Assembly: GCA_029204225.1 (NCBI GenBank) | Contig: MU832243.1 | Coordinates: 16,997 to 80,996 of the forward strand | From: Diphasiastrum complanatum | Lineage: Eukaryota > Streptophyta > Lycopodiopsida > Lycopodiales > Lycopodiaceae | DNA length: 64,000 nucleotides | Direction: 5' to 3' | In this document: piece by piece, positions 1 to 10,786 of the stretch | Numbering within the stretch: position 1 is the stretch's first letter | Layout: the number at the start of each line of letters is the position of its first letter | Position numbers and translations under genes: made by a program | Notes under the pieces: generated by a model | Database searches by the model: none | Seen by the model: only the letters and a program-made list of their open reading frames with translations | Told to the model about the DNA's origin: nothing

Positions 1-201
1 TTTCATGCAAGGAGCAAGCATATTGAAGTGGCTCATCATTTTGTAAGAGAAAAAGTCATTGGGAGAGAGATCTCATTGAAACATGTCTCATCTTCAGATT
101 GTGTTGCAGATCTTCTCACCAGACCTCTACTCAAGAATGTCTTTATGAAGATGAGATCAAACCTTGGCCTAATTTCGAAATCTATGTTGATAGCAACATA
201 A
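1..201 (+). pseudogene. Ty1/copia polyprotein, C-terminal end of RNase H (partial)
   Basis: The open frame runs from the window edge to a TAA at 199-201. It carries the copia RNase H tail: ARSKHIEVAHHFVRE, then DCVADLLTRPL, then a short MRSNLGLIS end. The same block closes the copia elements that end near 14754 and 30361, so the family assignment is secure. The 5' part of the element lies outside the window. A polypurine tract and the start of an LTR follow directly, which fixes this as the 3' end of a retrotransposon rather than a host gene. Confidence 0.85.
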
Positions 202-206
202 ATTTT

Positions 207-215
207 AAGGAGGAG
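207..215 (+). other. Polypurine tract of copia element
   Basis: AAGGAGGAG lies immediately before a TGTGAAGA LTR start. The same position in the copia elements at 14761-14768 and 30447-30454 has AGGAGGAG. It is the expected plus-strand primer site at the 3' end of the coding region. Confidence 0.7.
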
Positions 216-681
216 TGTGAAGATTATCAAAATATTATCTTCCTATCTCGAGTTTGGGGTCATGTTTATGATGATTTCTACTAAATTTCATGTTGTACAT
301 AAAAGGAGTCTGAATTGAACACATATCCTTCTAGTGTAGCTCGGATTTGAGTTAGATAGGTTCTATTTTGATGACATGCAGTAGTTTAGATAACATGCAA
401 AGTCATATTGTATGCATGCAAGCCACATGCAATCAATGCATGTAACATGCAAAGTAGTTTCAGTGATCTACACATGTCTAGGCAGTTTTATGAGTTGACA
501 TGTTGTACATGCAACATACATGCATGCAGTTACACATATGGATCTTTGGTAGGTGAATTAGTTCAGTTAAGTGGACTTTCCATGCAACTCCACTGTAGGA
601 ATTCGAGCCTCTCTCATGTAGGGAAAGCTGGGCATGCTTTGTATTATTGTGAATATTGAGATTTTGGTGTTTTGGACTCAT
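216..681 (+). mobile_element. Copia LTR, family A copy 1 (3' LTR; right end unclear)
   Basis: The LTR starts TGTGAAGATTA right after the polypurine tract. About 450 bp match 6200-6661, with many substitutions but shared blocks such as TATCTTCCTATCTCGAG, ACTTTCCATGCAACTCCACTG and TGTGAATATTGAGATTTTGG. Both copies are rich in dispersed CATGCA motifs. Similarity to copy 2 ends at about 681, where copy 2 is truncated, so this LTR probably continues. Its true end was not found, and no target duplication could be checked because the element begins outside the window. Confidence 0.65.
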
Positions 682-1001
682 TTTCTCTCTCTACCCGAGT
701 TATTCATGCTTGATTTTCTCTCTCTACCTGAGAGCAGCATTTTTTTCCCATACGGAACATTTAGAATTATTTCTGACATTCATTTCTCATAGTGAAGAGT
801 TAGATTTTTTCATCAGATGTATGTCATTGTGCTCTTGCCTTAGATTTTTCAAGCATACTGTTCTTTGATCAATCTAGTGCAATCAAAACACCTCAGTAAG
901 ATCCTGTAAGGTGTGTGGTGAAGTTCACACGTGCTAAAAACTTCACACCTTTGCATAACTGGTAGTAGCTCCAGGGTACTATCCTAGACCTGCATAGAAG
1001 T

Positions 1002-1700
1002 CTGCGAAGGTTACTTCCAATAGATTTTGAAAAAACAGAGAAAAATCCATAAAAATTCAAAAATCTCTTGTTAAAAAAAAAAAAATTCAAAACTCAAAAC
1101 TGACCTTCGCAGAGCTTTCTAAAGTTCCATCTCACCGAGACAAAGACACAGAGAAGTCTGCGAGAGTTACATCCCTAAAAAAGTGCCCATGTGAAGGTTC
1201 CCAAGACTGGCCTAGAACCTTCTCAAACAGCAAATTTTTGAGTTTTCTTGTAACTCTCGTAGCTTGGTAAGCAGATGAATCTGACTCTGAAACAGGCACA
1301 TACCAGCCTGCGAAGATTAGTTTCCATAAAATCTCAAAATTTGGCAAAAAAAACCCCAAAAAAATGCACTTTTTTAAAGATTTTTTTGTGTTTCCTTGGG
1401 AAATAACTCTCACAGCTTGGTGAGCAAGTGAATCTGACCTAGATACAAGAGCATCCTAGTTTGCGAGGGTTCATTCCTAGAAAATGTTAAAATTTTGCCA
1501 AAAAAAGACCCCTAAAAATGCACTTTTTTCAATATTTTTTGGGTTTACTTGAGAATTAGCTCTTTCAGCTCGGTGAGCAGGTGAATCTGACTCATATACA
1601 AGTGCATACCAATCTGCGAGGGTTTGTTCCCATAAAATCTTAAATTTTTCCAAGAAAACCCCCAAAAAATGCACGTTTTCAAGATTTTTTGCGCTTTTGC
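1002..1700 (+). repeat. Tandem repeat, ~153 bp, about 4.5 copies
   Basis: Units are anchored by C/TTGCGA at 1002, 1158, 1308, 1461 and 1614, giving periods of 156, 150, 153 and 153 bp. Each unit reads roughly TGCGAAGGTTAxTTCC, then an A-rich stretch with AAAAATGCACTTTTTT, then CAGCTTGGTGAGCAxxTGAATCTGAC. Units have diverged by substitutions and small indels. The array lies between an LTR start at 216 and a primer binding site at 2264, so it may be part of a long LTR. Confidence 0.75.
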
Positions 1701-2263
1701 CTTGTGCATTGATTCTTTATTGTCAGTAATAGGTTTCATTCCTTTACAGATTAAATTAGCTTTGTAGAGCACGTGGTTTTGTCCGCTATTGTCTTGTGCT
1801 CTATCGCATTATTGACATGTATATTTTGCTATACTTAATCTGATAACAGCTCTTTTGTTCAGCGTTCAGATTTGCGTCAATATTGCTATGCTTATTTTTC
1901 ATTATGTCTGACTTTCTAGTTGCTCAATCTAGTAATCTGTTTTTAGCGAGTTAATATTAGTCTAGCTGTTGATGAGTAATATAAAGTCTTGCCTTTTGCA
2001 AATCATATTTGCCTAGCTGTTTGCGACAAATTATTTTTCTAGTATTTTTTGGATACGTAATCAGAACAACCGTGATTTCTATCACTAACGTTCTGTTCAT
2101 TTCTGATAGGCGTAGTCATTCTTTGGAAAGATTCATATAGCTCATTCCACTATGCACAAACACTTTTCGTTTGAGTTCATTTCTCGTTCGTTTATTTTTC
2201 GTGTTCGTTTTCTTTTCGAGCTATTTTCATTTCTCACACGAGACACACCCTCTTTCTCCAACA
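1701..2263 (+). mobile_element. Probable right end of a copia 5' LTR
   Basis: No coding frame is visible. The sequence ends CTTTCTCCAACA directly before a TGGTATCAGAGC primer binding site at 2264, so 2263 is the likely last base of an LTR. The left boundary of this LTR is uncertain. It could begin at 216, giving a roughly 2-kb LTR carrying the tandem array, or somewhere between 681 and 1700. Confidence 0.5.
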
Positions 2264-2275
2264 TGGTATCAGAGC
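2264..2275 (+). other. Primer binding site, initiator Met-tRNA type
   Basis: TGGTATCAGAGC is the standard plant copia primer binding site, complementary to the 3' end of initiator Met-tRNA. It follows a CA-ending LTR and lies 144 bp before a gag start codon. Confidence 0.85.
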
Positions 2276-2418
2276 TATTTTCGTAGCCTGATAATCTTCT
2301 AAAGTACAAGACTCTACTAGCTGATAGAGTAATTGTCTTCTTGTTCTGTAATTCAATAGCAGATTTTCATACTTAAGTCACTAATAGTTTTTCCTAGCAC
2401 TTAGACTAATTCCTCCAC

Positions 2419-2550
2419 ATGGATTTCCAAAGGAAAGTCAGTCCCATCATAGACAAGCTTGATGGAGCCAATTACCATCTGTGGAAACTTAAGATGAAAA
2501 CTATACTAATGGCTAAAGAATTGTATGACGTTCATTTGAGTCTAATATGA
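2419..2550 (+). pseudogene. Copia gag, N-terminal stub
   Basis: An ATG at 2419 opens a frame of 43 codons containing LDGANYHLWKLKMKTIL, the N-terminal motif of plant copia gag (DUF4219/UBN2 type), and stops at TGA 2548-2550. The rest of gag and all of pol are missing. The sequence changes character near 2535 to what looks like another LTR, so the element was cut by a later insertion or deletion. Compare the fuller gag frames at 10787 and 21582. Confidence 0.7.
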
Positions 2551-3060
2551 CATCTCCTAAATTATAGGAGTTAGGTCCTAGATTGTAGGAATCTAGAAGG
2601 TCAACACAAACCACCAATGGATGATATGGCAAACTTGATAGATCTTATCCAAAGTGGATATGGATGAGTACAATGAGCTGTCCCACACGTGCTGGATGCA
2701 GCTTAGAGAGAGATTATGATGATTTTGTACTTGATCCATGATGGATCCATTATTGAGCTAATGATGAGAAACATTGGTTTGTGAAGCAATCTTGGTGTTT
2801 ACACTTTCTTTGTGAATGTATGCTAAGAAAATGATTAGTAAACTATTTCTCTATTATCAGGCCGTACAGTAGCTGTACTTCACACGTGTGAAGAAACCGT
2901 GGGTCATCATTTTTTATTGTTCTTGCTTGTAAACACAAAGATTGTCAAGTAGAAGCTAGATTTGGAAGCTAGTCTTGATATAGATCAAGATCCCAAGCTA
3001 CCAATCACTCTTTGTGATCATTTGTAGATCAAATTCAGTCCTTTAATCTGAAATGTGACA
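2551..3060 (+). mobile_element. LTR-like segment of another copia element
   Basis: This non-coding segment ends AAATGTGACA immediately before TGGCATCAGAGC, a one-base variant of the Met-tRNA primer site. It contains the perfect 16-bp palindrome CTTCACACGTGTGAAG (2878-2893) preceded by GCCGTAC. The LTRs at 9801-9824 carry the same arrangement. The left LTR boundary is not clear; no gag follows. Confidence 0.55.
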
Positions 3061-3072
3061 TGGCATCAGAGC
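3061..3072 (+). other. Primer-binding-site-like sequence
   Basis: TGGCATCAGAGC differs from the standard TGGTATCAGAGC by one base and directly follows a CA-ending LTR-like segment. No recognisable gag start was found in the following 1 kb. Confidence 0.55.
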
Positions 3073-4182
3073 CAAGTGAAAGAGCTTAGTTGATGATCCA
3101 AAAATTTTCATTTTGGTGAAAGCATTGGTGCTAGATTCATTTTGAAGGAGGGCGACCTTTTCTAATAGTTTACTTGTAATGTTGAGGTTCAGATTAGTGT
3201 GTTGTGAAGAGTGAAACTAGTGATGTGCTTATGAAAATCCATTGTTTCCATTATAGATTTGATAAGTAAATGGTGTTAGAAGCTTATTAAACCTACAAAT
3301 CCTTGAAATAGAGTTTGAGGCTTATGTTTTTTAGTTCAAGAGTGAAACTAAAACCATTCTAAACACCATTGGAAGGCATTGGCACTTCCAAGAATCAAAT
3401 CCAAGTTTCTAAGTGAATAGATTGTGTAGAATACACTTTCCCAAATGTTTTTGAGTCCAAGATCATTATAGATCTTGCTCTTTGAGTCTTGTGAGATTCA
3501 AGAGAATAGCATTGTAGCTAAATTCTGAGAAAGAGTGAAGGGAGAGCCTTTGAATAGTACATTTGTTGTACTTGTTACTAGATAAAATGGGAAGGTGAGG
3601 AGGCCATGTTGGCAGTGATAGCTAAAATTGGTTTAAAAGTAAGAAAAACGGTGGAATTGGTAAAAAAAATGTGATGAAAACGAGAAAAATAGTGAAAAAC
3701 GAGAATTGGATGGTAGTAACCGCAATGCAGAGTGTAGATCTGGGTTCAGAGTATGCAGATGATGGCTTGTATGAAGTTTGGTTGCATTCGGAGGAGAACT
3801 TGGAAAATTTGATCGAAATTTCAGCAGAGCTTTGCTAGGAAAGGTGACAAATGACTCAAATTCAGCCCTTATATAGCGGAATTTAGACTACGTATTAGGT
3901 GAAATCCATTTCCCTTGTTCAGTTCCACCCAAATTTTGGTAGGGACCTCCTTCACAAAATTCTAGGATACAGGTTAGTGTGTGGCACAATGGATGATAAA
4001 AGGCTAGAATGGCGAAAGTCGCGCACTTTCGCCTCGAGAAGTGCACAAGTAAAGTTACACAGGAGGGGACCCACTACGATACGGTCACGAGTGTTTGGTT
4101 TGATGGATATTGTTGATTCGTGGATGAGAAAGGCATGTCAGTCGTATGGGCTAGGGAATCCCAAGAAGGACTCCACAATCTA
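3073..4182. other. Non-coding, probably leader and LTR remnants
   Basis: No supported gene. On the minus strand a TATA-like CTATATAAGGG lies near 3868-3878, upstream of which (on that strand) sits the minus-strand gypsy pol remnant. This stretch could therefore include that element's 3' LTR. No terminal repeats or target duplication could be identified. Confidence 0.35.
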
Positions 4183-6199
4183 ACTAAACAGCTTGGACTG
4201 GATTCTGTCCTTGCGAAATGTTGAAACAACCAAAAAGCTATTCAACAAATGTGCAGCCGCCTGAATTACTGGGTCCGTGATAGCCTCTATCAAATACTCG
4301 TTGTTAGTTTGAATCGGAATTTTGGGTGAAGTCTGGGTTACAAAAGGCTTTATCAGGGCTTTTGCCTGACGATGAGAGATGGGCCTGGCAGTCACCGGAC
4401 ATAATGCCAATAGTGACCATTGAGTCCACCAAAGCCCACTTTTCAAATGGTGCTTGGGCTAAGACCGGGTGCAGAAGGTCATAATTCAATCTCGTCAGTC
4501 TCCTTGCCCTTTGGCACACATCACATTTCCTCAGGTAGTCCTTCGTATCCTTATGAGTCATTGGCCACCAGCATCCTGATTGTAAGATCTTGCAAACTAT
4601 AATGTCGGATGCAAAATGGCCTCCACTCATGCCTTCATGTAAAAGCAAAATGATTTCTGCCCGCAGAATGCAGAAGAGCAGGAAACTTGGCCTCATGAGA
4701 AAGAATACATCGCCAAAGAATCCCATTTGGTCCTCTTTGGTACAATTGACTGACAATCAGCTGATAAGGTCTAGATTTTAAGATCAATTTTTGCTGATCT
4801 GCCTTTGGTAGTGATTTGTCCGGTTGGCCTCTCATTAGGTATTCAACTATGTCATTAGCCCATTCCGGTACTGTGTCTACATAAAATAAGACAGCATCAG
4901 ACAGCTCAATGTCGGGTTGGGTTGCAACCTCCTTCCCCTTGATACGTGATACATAATCCGCCATGTAGTGTTATTTTCCCTTGCAAACTACTATAAGAAA
5001 ATCAAACTCTAACAACAGAAATAGCCATTGAGTGATTCTCCTTGTGTTGCAAGTTTTGTTAACAAGATAGAGCAAGGGCTGATGGTCCGTATAAAAAGCA
5101 AAGTGTGTGGCCATCAAGTGATGCCGAAACTTCTTAACCGCATACATCATTGCCAGTGCTTCCTGCTCTGTGGTTGAATAAGTCGTTTCTATATCACTGA
5201 GTTGTCGGCTTGCAAATCGGATCGCAAAATCTTTTTTGTGTTCTCCTAGCTGGGTTAACACTGCTCTAACTGCATTCTTTGATGTGTTCGTATGCACATG
5301 AAACTCAATAGACCAATTGGGTGGCCATAAGATTGGTGGTGAAACCAATGCATTTTTAAGTTTTTGGAAAGCCTTTAGGGCTTTCTCATTCCAATGTGAT
5401 CCGTTGTGAGTTTGTAGATTGGTCGTGCTAACTCGGCAAAATCTAGAATGAAAATCATGTAATAGTTAGCATAACCCATAAATATGTAGACCTCGCGGAT
5501 CATTCCTGGAAGTGGTAGATCAACAATGATCCTGATTTTTTATAGGTCTATGGAGATCCCGTGTCTAGACACTATATGGCCGAGAATCAAGCCATGTGTA
5601 ACCCAAACTTGACATTTTTCTAGATTCAAGGAGATCTGGAATTCACGATATAGATTGGATAAGTATTCAGAGTCTAGTCCATGTATGCACAGATCGTCCA
5701 AGAAAATTTTCAAAAGTTTCTGCAAATACTCTTTGAATGCCACCTGCATGACCCGCTGGAAGGTGCTTGGGCCATTACAAAGTCCAAATGGCATCAGCTT
5801 ATAAGCATAGCTTTCTCATTCCGTGGCAAATGTTGTCTTATGTTGGTCTTGGGGTGCTATCTTCACTTGGTTGTAACCGCTGAAGTCATCTAAAAAACTG
5901 TAGGCTTCGGCTCCAACTACTCTGTCAAGGACACTTTTTGTAAAGAGCAAAGGAAAATCATCATTTTTGGTGACTGCGTTTAGCGCCTTCAGATTCACAC
6001 AGATTCGTATTTTTCCATTCTTTTTGGGTACTATAACTATCGGTGATACCCATTCAGTGTGCTCAATTTTATAAATGAAATCTGCATCTAACAACTTTTG
6101 CAATTCCTGCTTGATCAGCTCCGTGTAGTTCGGGTTGCAACGGTAGTAACGACTCACCTTGGGGACTGCTCCATCCACCAAGGGTATGGTGTGGTGGAT
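4183..6199 (-). pseudogene. Ty3/gypsy pol remnant (RT, RNase H, integrase N-terminus)
   Basis: Read on the minus strand from 6199, frames carry the RT block (VSPIVIVPKKNGKIRICV, then FLDDFSGYNQVKIAPQDQHKTTFAT and MPFGLCNGPSTFQRVM with FLDDLCIHG). The RNase H block has ASRQLSDIETTYSTTEQEALAM and FYTDHQPLLYL. The integrase zinc-binding end has GGHFASD, CWWP and CDVCQRARR. The order RT-RNH-INT is that of Ty3/gypsy. The RT YxDD motif reads FLDD. Several frameshifts and stops separate the pieces, and the integrase catalytic core is not recognisable. The left end near 4183 and the junction with a copia LTR at 6199/6200 show it is truncated at both ends. Confidence 0.85.
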
Positions 6200-6661
6200 T
6201 GTAAAGATTAGTAAAATAATATCTTCCTATCTCGAGTTTTGGAACCATGACCATGTTATTTCTATTTGTAAACTTATTGTACATAAAGGTAAGTGAATTG
6301 AGCACATAGCCTTCTAGAATAGGTCGAGTTTGAATTAGCTAGATTCAAATTTAATGTCATACAGAAATTCAGTTTACATGCAATGTCATTTAGCGTGCAT
6401 ACAAGCCACATGCAGTCACTGCATGCAACATGCAAAGTGGTTTTTAAGATCTACACATGTCTTGGCACTTTTGAGAGGTGACATGCAGTACATACAATAT
6501 CCATGCATGCAGTTAGACATTTGGATCCTTGGTAGTTGGATTAACTTAGTTAAGTGGACTTTCCATGCAACTCCACTGTAGGAACTCGAGCCACTTTGAT
6601 GTAGAGAAGTCTTGGCATGTTTTGCCATATTGTGAATATTGAGATTTTGGTGTTTTGGACT
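6200..6661 (+). mobile_element. Copia LTR family A, copy 2 (truncated)
   Basis: It starts TGTAAAGATTA at the gypsy junction and matches 216-681 along its length. It stops abruptly after TTTTGGACTCA and runs straight into copia gag coding sequence, with no primer binding site, leader or gag N-terminus. This is best explained by an internal deletion joining the LTR to mid-gag. Confidence 0.7.
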
Positions 6662-7219
6662 CAACAACACTTCAAGAAGGACAAAGCCAAAGAAGGTGGT
6701 GAGGATCAGTTCTCACAAGTTGCAACATCCAGTGGCAAGAAGAAGCTGTCAAAGATCAAATGTTTTTTCTGTGGCAAGAAAGGCCACTATGCATCAAACT
6801 GTTTTAAGAAGAAGAACCAAGCTAACCTTACTAATGAGGATGAGTATGAGGGTGCTGAGAGTGAAAGAGAGGATTCTTTAATGATGTCTAGTTTTTCATC
6901 TTTTTCTTTCAAGAATGAAGAAGTCTAGTGGATAGATAGTGGGGCTAGTTCCCGTACGTCTAGTTTTAGAAACTCTTTCACAAGTCTCATGCCATATCTA
7001 GGTGCAAAAAGATCAATCTATACTGCTAATGATGTAGACTGTAGAATTGAAGGACTAGATAGTATTCCACTGTATGCATCATCATCAAAATCTTTTTGCT
7101 TGCATGATGTACTTTATGTACCTAGACTAACCAAAAATCTCATTAGTGTAGGACATTTGTTTGATAGTGGATTGGATGTCAAGTTAGCAATACAAATACA
7201 TGTGCACTACTCGTTGTAA
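6662..7219 (+). pseudogene. Copia gag zinc knuckle and protease fragment
   Basis: A lysine-rich stretch is followed by the CCHC zinc knuckle CFFCGKKGHYASNC and an acidic region. A TAG at about 6926 replaces the Trp that precedes the protease motif, and then WIDSGASS follows with the catalytic Asp. Downstream come SIYTAND, LYVPRLTKNLISVGHLFDSGLDVK. The frame breaks near 7200. It is the same family as 22307-22990, which has the same motifs in the same order. Confidence 0.8.
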
Positions 7220-7527
7220 CACACACTCTCACACTGAAGAGACTCTCAGAGTCATTCAATCAGAGACACAACAACGAGATAAGGCATCAAAAGATGTATA
7301 CTGATTCAGATTCAGAATAATAAATTCGTTTTTGATCAATAGATTTTGTTTGTCTAAAATTGTCTTAATTTGTCTCTTAATTCCGCATATTGATTCCGCA
7401 CGCAATATTCAAGATACAACTGTTCTATTAGTACATAGATTAGAAATAGACCCAATTGAAGACATTGATATCAGTTTGATTTATTCAAACTGTTAGAATT
7501 TAGCAGTTTTCACATGGTTTTATCTTG
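7201..7527 (+). other. Unassigned insert between two copia fragments
   Basis: Copia coding similarity stops near 7200 within the region after LDVK and resumes in gag at about 7528. The 327 bp between are AT-rich and non-coding. It begins TGTGCACT and has TTTTCACA at 7507-7514, so a short LTR-like unit (TG...CA) is possible, but no target duplication or homologue was found. Confidence 0.35.
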
Positions 7528-8925
7528 TAACTCGGCCAAGGAGGCATGGGACTACCTAAAGGGATTTATGAATCCAAAAACACCTCTAGAGTGCTTATGA
7601 TTAGAAACAAAGTTCTTCAAAGCATTAGAGGGAGTGATCAAAGTGATCAAGAGTATGTCTTGAGAATAAAATCTCTCAACAAAGAACTTTCCATCATTAG
7701 TGACAGTATTTATGATGATGAACTTGTTCAAATCATTTTGAATGGTCTTGGAGATGAGTTCTCCAATCTTGTACAAAGCTTTGATGTTTAAGATGCACTA
7801 CCTTCCATTGACAAGCTCCATAGTGTGCTTGTGGCCGAGGAGAGTAGGATCTTTTATGTCAAGCAAAGGATTGGATCCTTGAAGTTGCATGATGGTGATG
7901 AGAAGGCCAACTTCTCAAGCAAAGGAAAGGCAAAGTCAAAGAAGAAGATCCAACAAAAGGAGACGAAAAGTGATGATCAATCATCAAGCTCCAAAGGTGG
8001 AAAGAAGAACAAAGCCAAACTCAAGTGCTTCTTTTGTGGAAAAAAGGGGCACTTTGCAGCCGAGTGTTACAAGAAAAAGAATGCACAAGGAGCCTGCAAA
8101 CAAGGCAACCTCACTCTTGAGGAAGATGAGGATGAAGTGGATTCATCCTTGATGGCTTCTACATCAACATCCAAGAGCTACTCCAATGACACATGGTGGA
8201 TTGATAGTGGGGCTAGTTCCCACATGACATTCCAAAAAGATTTTTCTCAACTCTTGTAACTTTTGTAGGTTGTAAAAAGTCTATTCTAACATCAAGTGAT
8301 CAAGAATGTAGAATAGATGGAGTGGGAACTATTCCCTTAAGTCTTGGATCTTCTAAAAGAGTAGATCTTGATAATGTACTCTATGTCCTACACTCACTAA
8401 GAATTTGTTAAGTGTAGGACAATTGATGGATGATGGCTTAGATGTCCATTTTAAGCAAGGTGTTTGCTCCATAATGATGAATAATACTTGCATTGTAAAG
8501 GGATTCAAGCAAGGAAGGCTTTTTAAATTAGATGCTAGTGTTTTTCTTGGACATGTGAACATGGTGAAGGAGGAGCTCAATCATGTGGAGCTTTGGCATA
8601 AGAGGTTGGGCCACCCCAACTTCAAATCTATGGAGATGCTATGCACCAAGTATCTTGCTCTCATCCTTCCCAAGACACTCTCAAAGTGTGAAAAAAATTG
8701 TGAAGATTGTGGCCTCTCAAAGGCACACAAGCTACCTTTTGATATCTCTTCCACTAGATCTACAAAAGCATTAGATCTTATTCATAGTGATGTGCACTCC
8801 TTTTCTCAAGAATCTATTGGAGGTGCATCTATGTATGTATCTTTTATTGATGATTACTCTAGATACACTTGGATTGAAATTTTGGATTCCAAAAGTAAAG
8901 TGTTTGAAGAACATCTGACCTTCGT
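7528..8925 (+). pseudogene. Copia gag-protease-integrase fragment
   Basis: Order of motifs: gag UBN2 region (AKEAWDYLKGIYESKN to DDELVQIILNGL), TAA at 7789, zinc knuckle CFFCGKKGHFAAEC, protease WWIDSGASSHM, stop at about 8257, LTKNLLSVGQLMDDGLDV, integrase zinc-binding WHKRLGHPNFKSM with CEDCGLSKAHK, then LIHSDVH and FIDDYSRYTW. Two frame changes lie near 8255 and 8395. The similarity ends abruptly at about 8925 in the integrase core. No RT or RNase H follows before the next element. Confidence 0.85.
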
Positions 8926-9294
8926 TTATAAGCTCCTTCGGTTGAAACCGTTTTGTGGTGGTTATGGTCTGGAGCGGATTTTGCCTGTGGACAGTTCCCT
9001 TGAAGTTCTGCAGACTTGCACTTGAAAGCTAACAAAGTTTTGTGGGTAGAAACATTTAGCTTCTGTTGTCTCGTCTTTGTAGCATAGGGTTCGAACGCTG
9101 AGAGCGTCAACCCCACCTCAACCTACATAGCACAAAGAGGAGGGAGAGAGAAAAAGAAAGTCCAAATAGTGAGAGGTTTGGGAGGCCCGACCACCTTCCC
9201 CAAACTATTCGGTCGCTACTTGGAGAGAGGAAAGAAGAGAGAGAGGGAATGCCTAGGTTGAGAAAGGCCTTGGGGGCTCGAGCGCCTACCCAAA
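8926..9294 (-). mobile_element. Fragment of minus-strand copia-like element (leader/gag-like)
   Basis: About 215 bp (9080-9294) resemble 16410-16550: both contain CCTACATAGCAC, a GA-rich run, then ATGCCTAGGTTGAGAAAGGC or a near match. In the 16-kb copy this block lies just inside an LTR on the minus strand. The intact element at 9295-15450 inserted into it, because its target duplication CCAAA reads across to 15451. Confidence 0.5.
9290..9294. repeat. Target site duplication CCAAA (left)
   Basis: CCAAA immediately precedes the 5' LTR. The same five bases follow the 3' LTR at 15451-15455, as expected for copia integration. Confidence 0.9.
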
Positions 9295-9977
9295 TGTTAA
9301 AAATTCACAATTCTAGCTTGACTAGTTTTGGTCATATGACTTGTAAATAGTTAGATGGTCATGATGTGGCTTGTCACACGTGCCAAATAGCATAGGATTC
9401 CATTCATAAGGATGTTCTCAAGTAGACCTAAGTGTTAGAACCTTTGGAATGAGTCCAAATTATGCTTAGATACAAGGGAGAAAAAATAGGAGCTATTTTT
9501 GGTAATTTTTGCATTGTTGAGGGATCTCCAAGATTCCAACCTTAACTTGGTAGGGATGAAAGAGCCACCAAAATTAGCATTAGGGATAGGTTTAGGGCTA
9601 CTCATACCTGCCCAAAACCGTGATGGATCATGTATATATAGGTGATGATATCTCACCAAAAATAAATCAAGCAATTTCATGTTTTTTCTCTCATAATGAT
9701 GCAATTGCTCTCTATGTTCATAATTGTTTGAGTACTTGTGATTAATAATGATTATAGGATTGAATGTAGGTCTGGTGTACAGTACTCAGACTGTGAGAGG
9801 CCGTACTTTCACACGTGTGAAGCCTTCTTCAAGGATTTGGGCCATTTGGTGAGGTTCAAGCATAGATTTTTGATGGATTTTGATGGTTCAACTTGTGCTA
9901 ATCTTATGAAATCATAATTTATTGTTTCCCTCATCATTTCAAGTGTTTTAGGATCCTTATTTGCTGTAATTTTTACA
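9295..9977 (+). repeat. 5' LTR of the complete copia element
   Basis: 683 bp, starting TGTTAAAAATT and ending AATTTTTACA (imperfect inverted ends). It holds a TATA box (TATATATA, 9633-9640) and a 14-bp palindrome TTCACACGTGTGAA (9808-9821) preceded by GGCCGTAC. Confidence 0.93.
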
Positions 9978-9990
9978 TGGTATCAGAGCC
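9978..9990 (+). other. Primer binding site, initiator Met-tRNA
   Basis: TGGTATCAGAGCC starts at the first base after the 5' LTR, with no spacer. Confidence 0.9.
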
Positions 9991-10786
9991 TAAAGGCTGA
10001 AATGAGCTAAATCCTTGGTTTTCATTCAATTTGATCACAATTTTTGATCTAAATCTTGTGTAGATTGGATCTTAGCATCTAGTATTGATTCTAGAACTCA
10101 AAGTGAGTCAAATACATTGGAGATTGGTGTTGTGTGACTTCATTTGCAGGTGTTTAGGTGTCTAAAACCAGAGGCAAAGTTGAATTCAATTCACATTACC
10201 AAGATAGCAAGTTTTGCTTGCTCCAAGCATTGATTTCTAAGCGAGTTTTGGAGGTGATTTCATAGAGGAGGCTTTCTAGCATTCAAGGAGAGGGAAGATA
10301 AGAGTTTTGGGGACTCTTCAAGGCTATTCTAAGGTGTAGTAGGCACCTCCTAAAGTGATTTAGGTTCAGTCCAACCATTGCTTGACTTATGCACCAAATT
10401 AGATCAATTTTTCATCAATTTTGATCATTTTTTGCTTGTGATTGGATAGTAGATTGTGTTGCATCCTCATTAAGTTCCATTTAGATCTTTAACAAGTGAT
10501 TTTGGAAGTATATTAGGTTTCTGAAATTCACTCTTGATCAGATCATTTGGAAGCTTTAATGTTCTTTATAGAAAGAGGGGCAATTCTACTAGTATTGTCT
10601 ACTTCAATCAAGCAAGTGCATTGTTTCTAGTATTCTATGATTTGATTTTGTTAGGGCATTCTTAGAACTTTATAGGAAGTCTATTACCGATCTTTTCAGG
10701 TCCCTAAGAAGTGGGATGAGGTAGACCTTCAATCAAATCAATAGAAGTAACCTTCATTTGTGTCAAGTCCTTGATTAGGAGACTAT
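9991..10786 (+). other. Untranslated leader of the copia element
   Basis: About 800 bp between primer site and gag start. No supported coding frame; presumed packaging and leader region. Confidence 0.6.

Noticed and set aside
1002-1700. Regular repeats considered as a CRISPR-like array
   Set aside because: The genome is a plant's, and units are full 153-bp tandem copies with no unique spacers.
3899-4183. 94-codon plus-strand frame
   Set aside because: No recognisable motif. It lies in probable LTR or leader sequence opposite the minus-strand gypsy remnant.
7201-7514. TG...CA segment considered as a solo LTR
   Set aside because: No flanking duplication, TATA box or second copy was seen; kept only as an unassigned insert.
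9086-9110. GGGTTCGAACG, like a tRNA T-loop
   Set aside because: No acceptor stem, D-loop or A box upstream within tRNA distance. The same is true of GGGTTCGAATCG at 38349, which lies in a GATTCG-rich patch.
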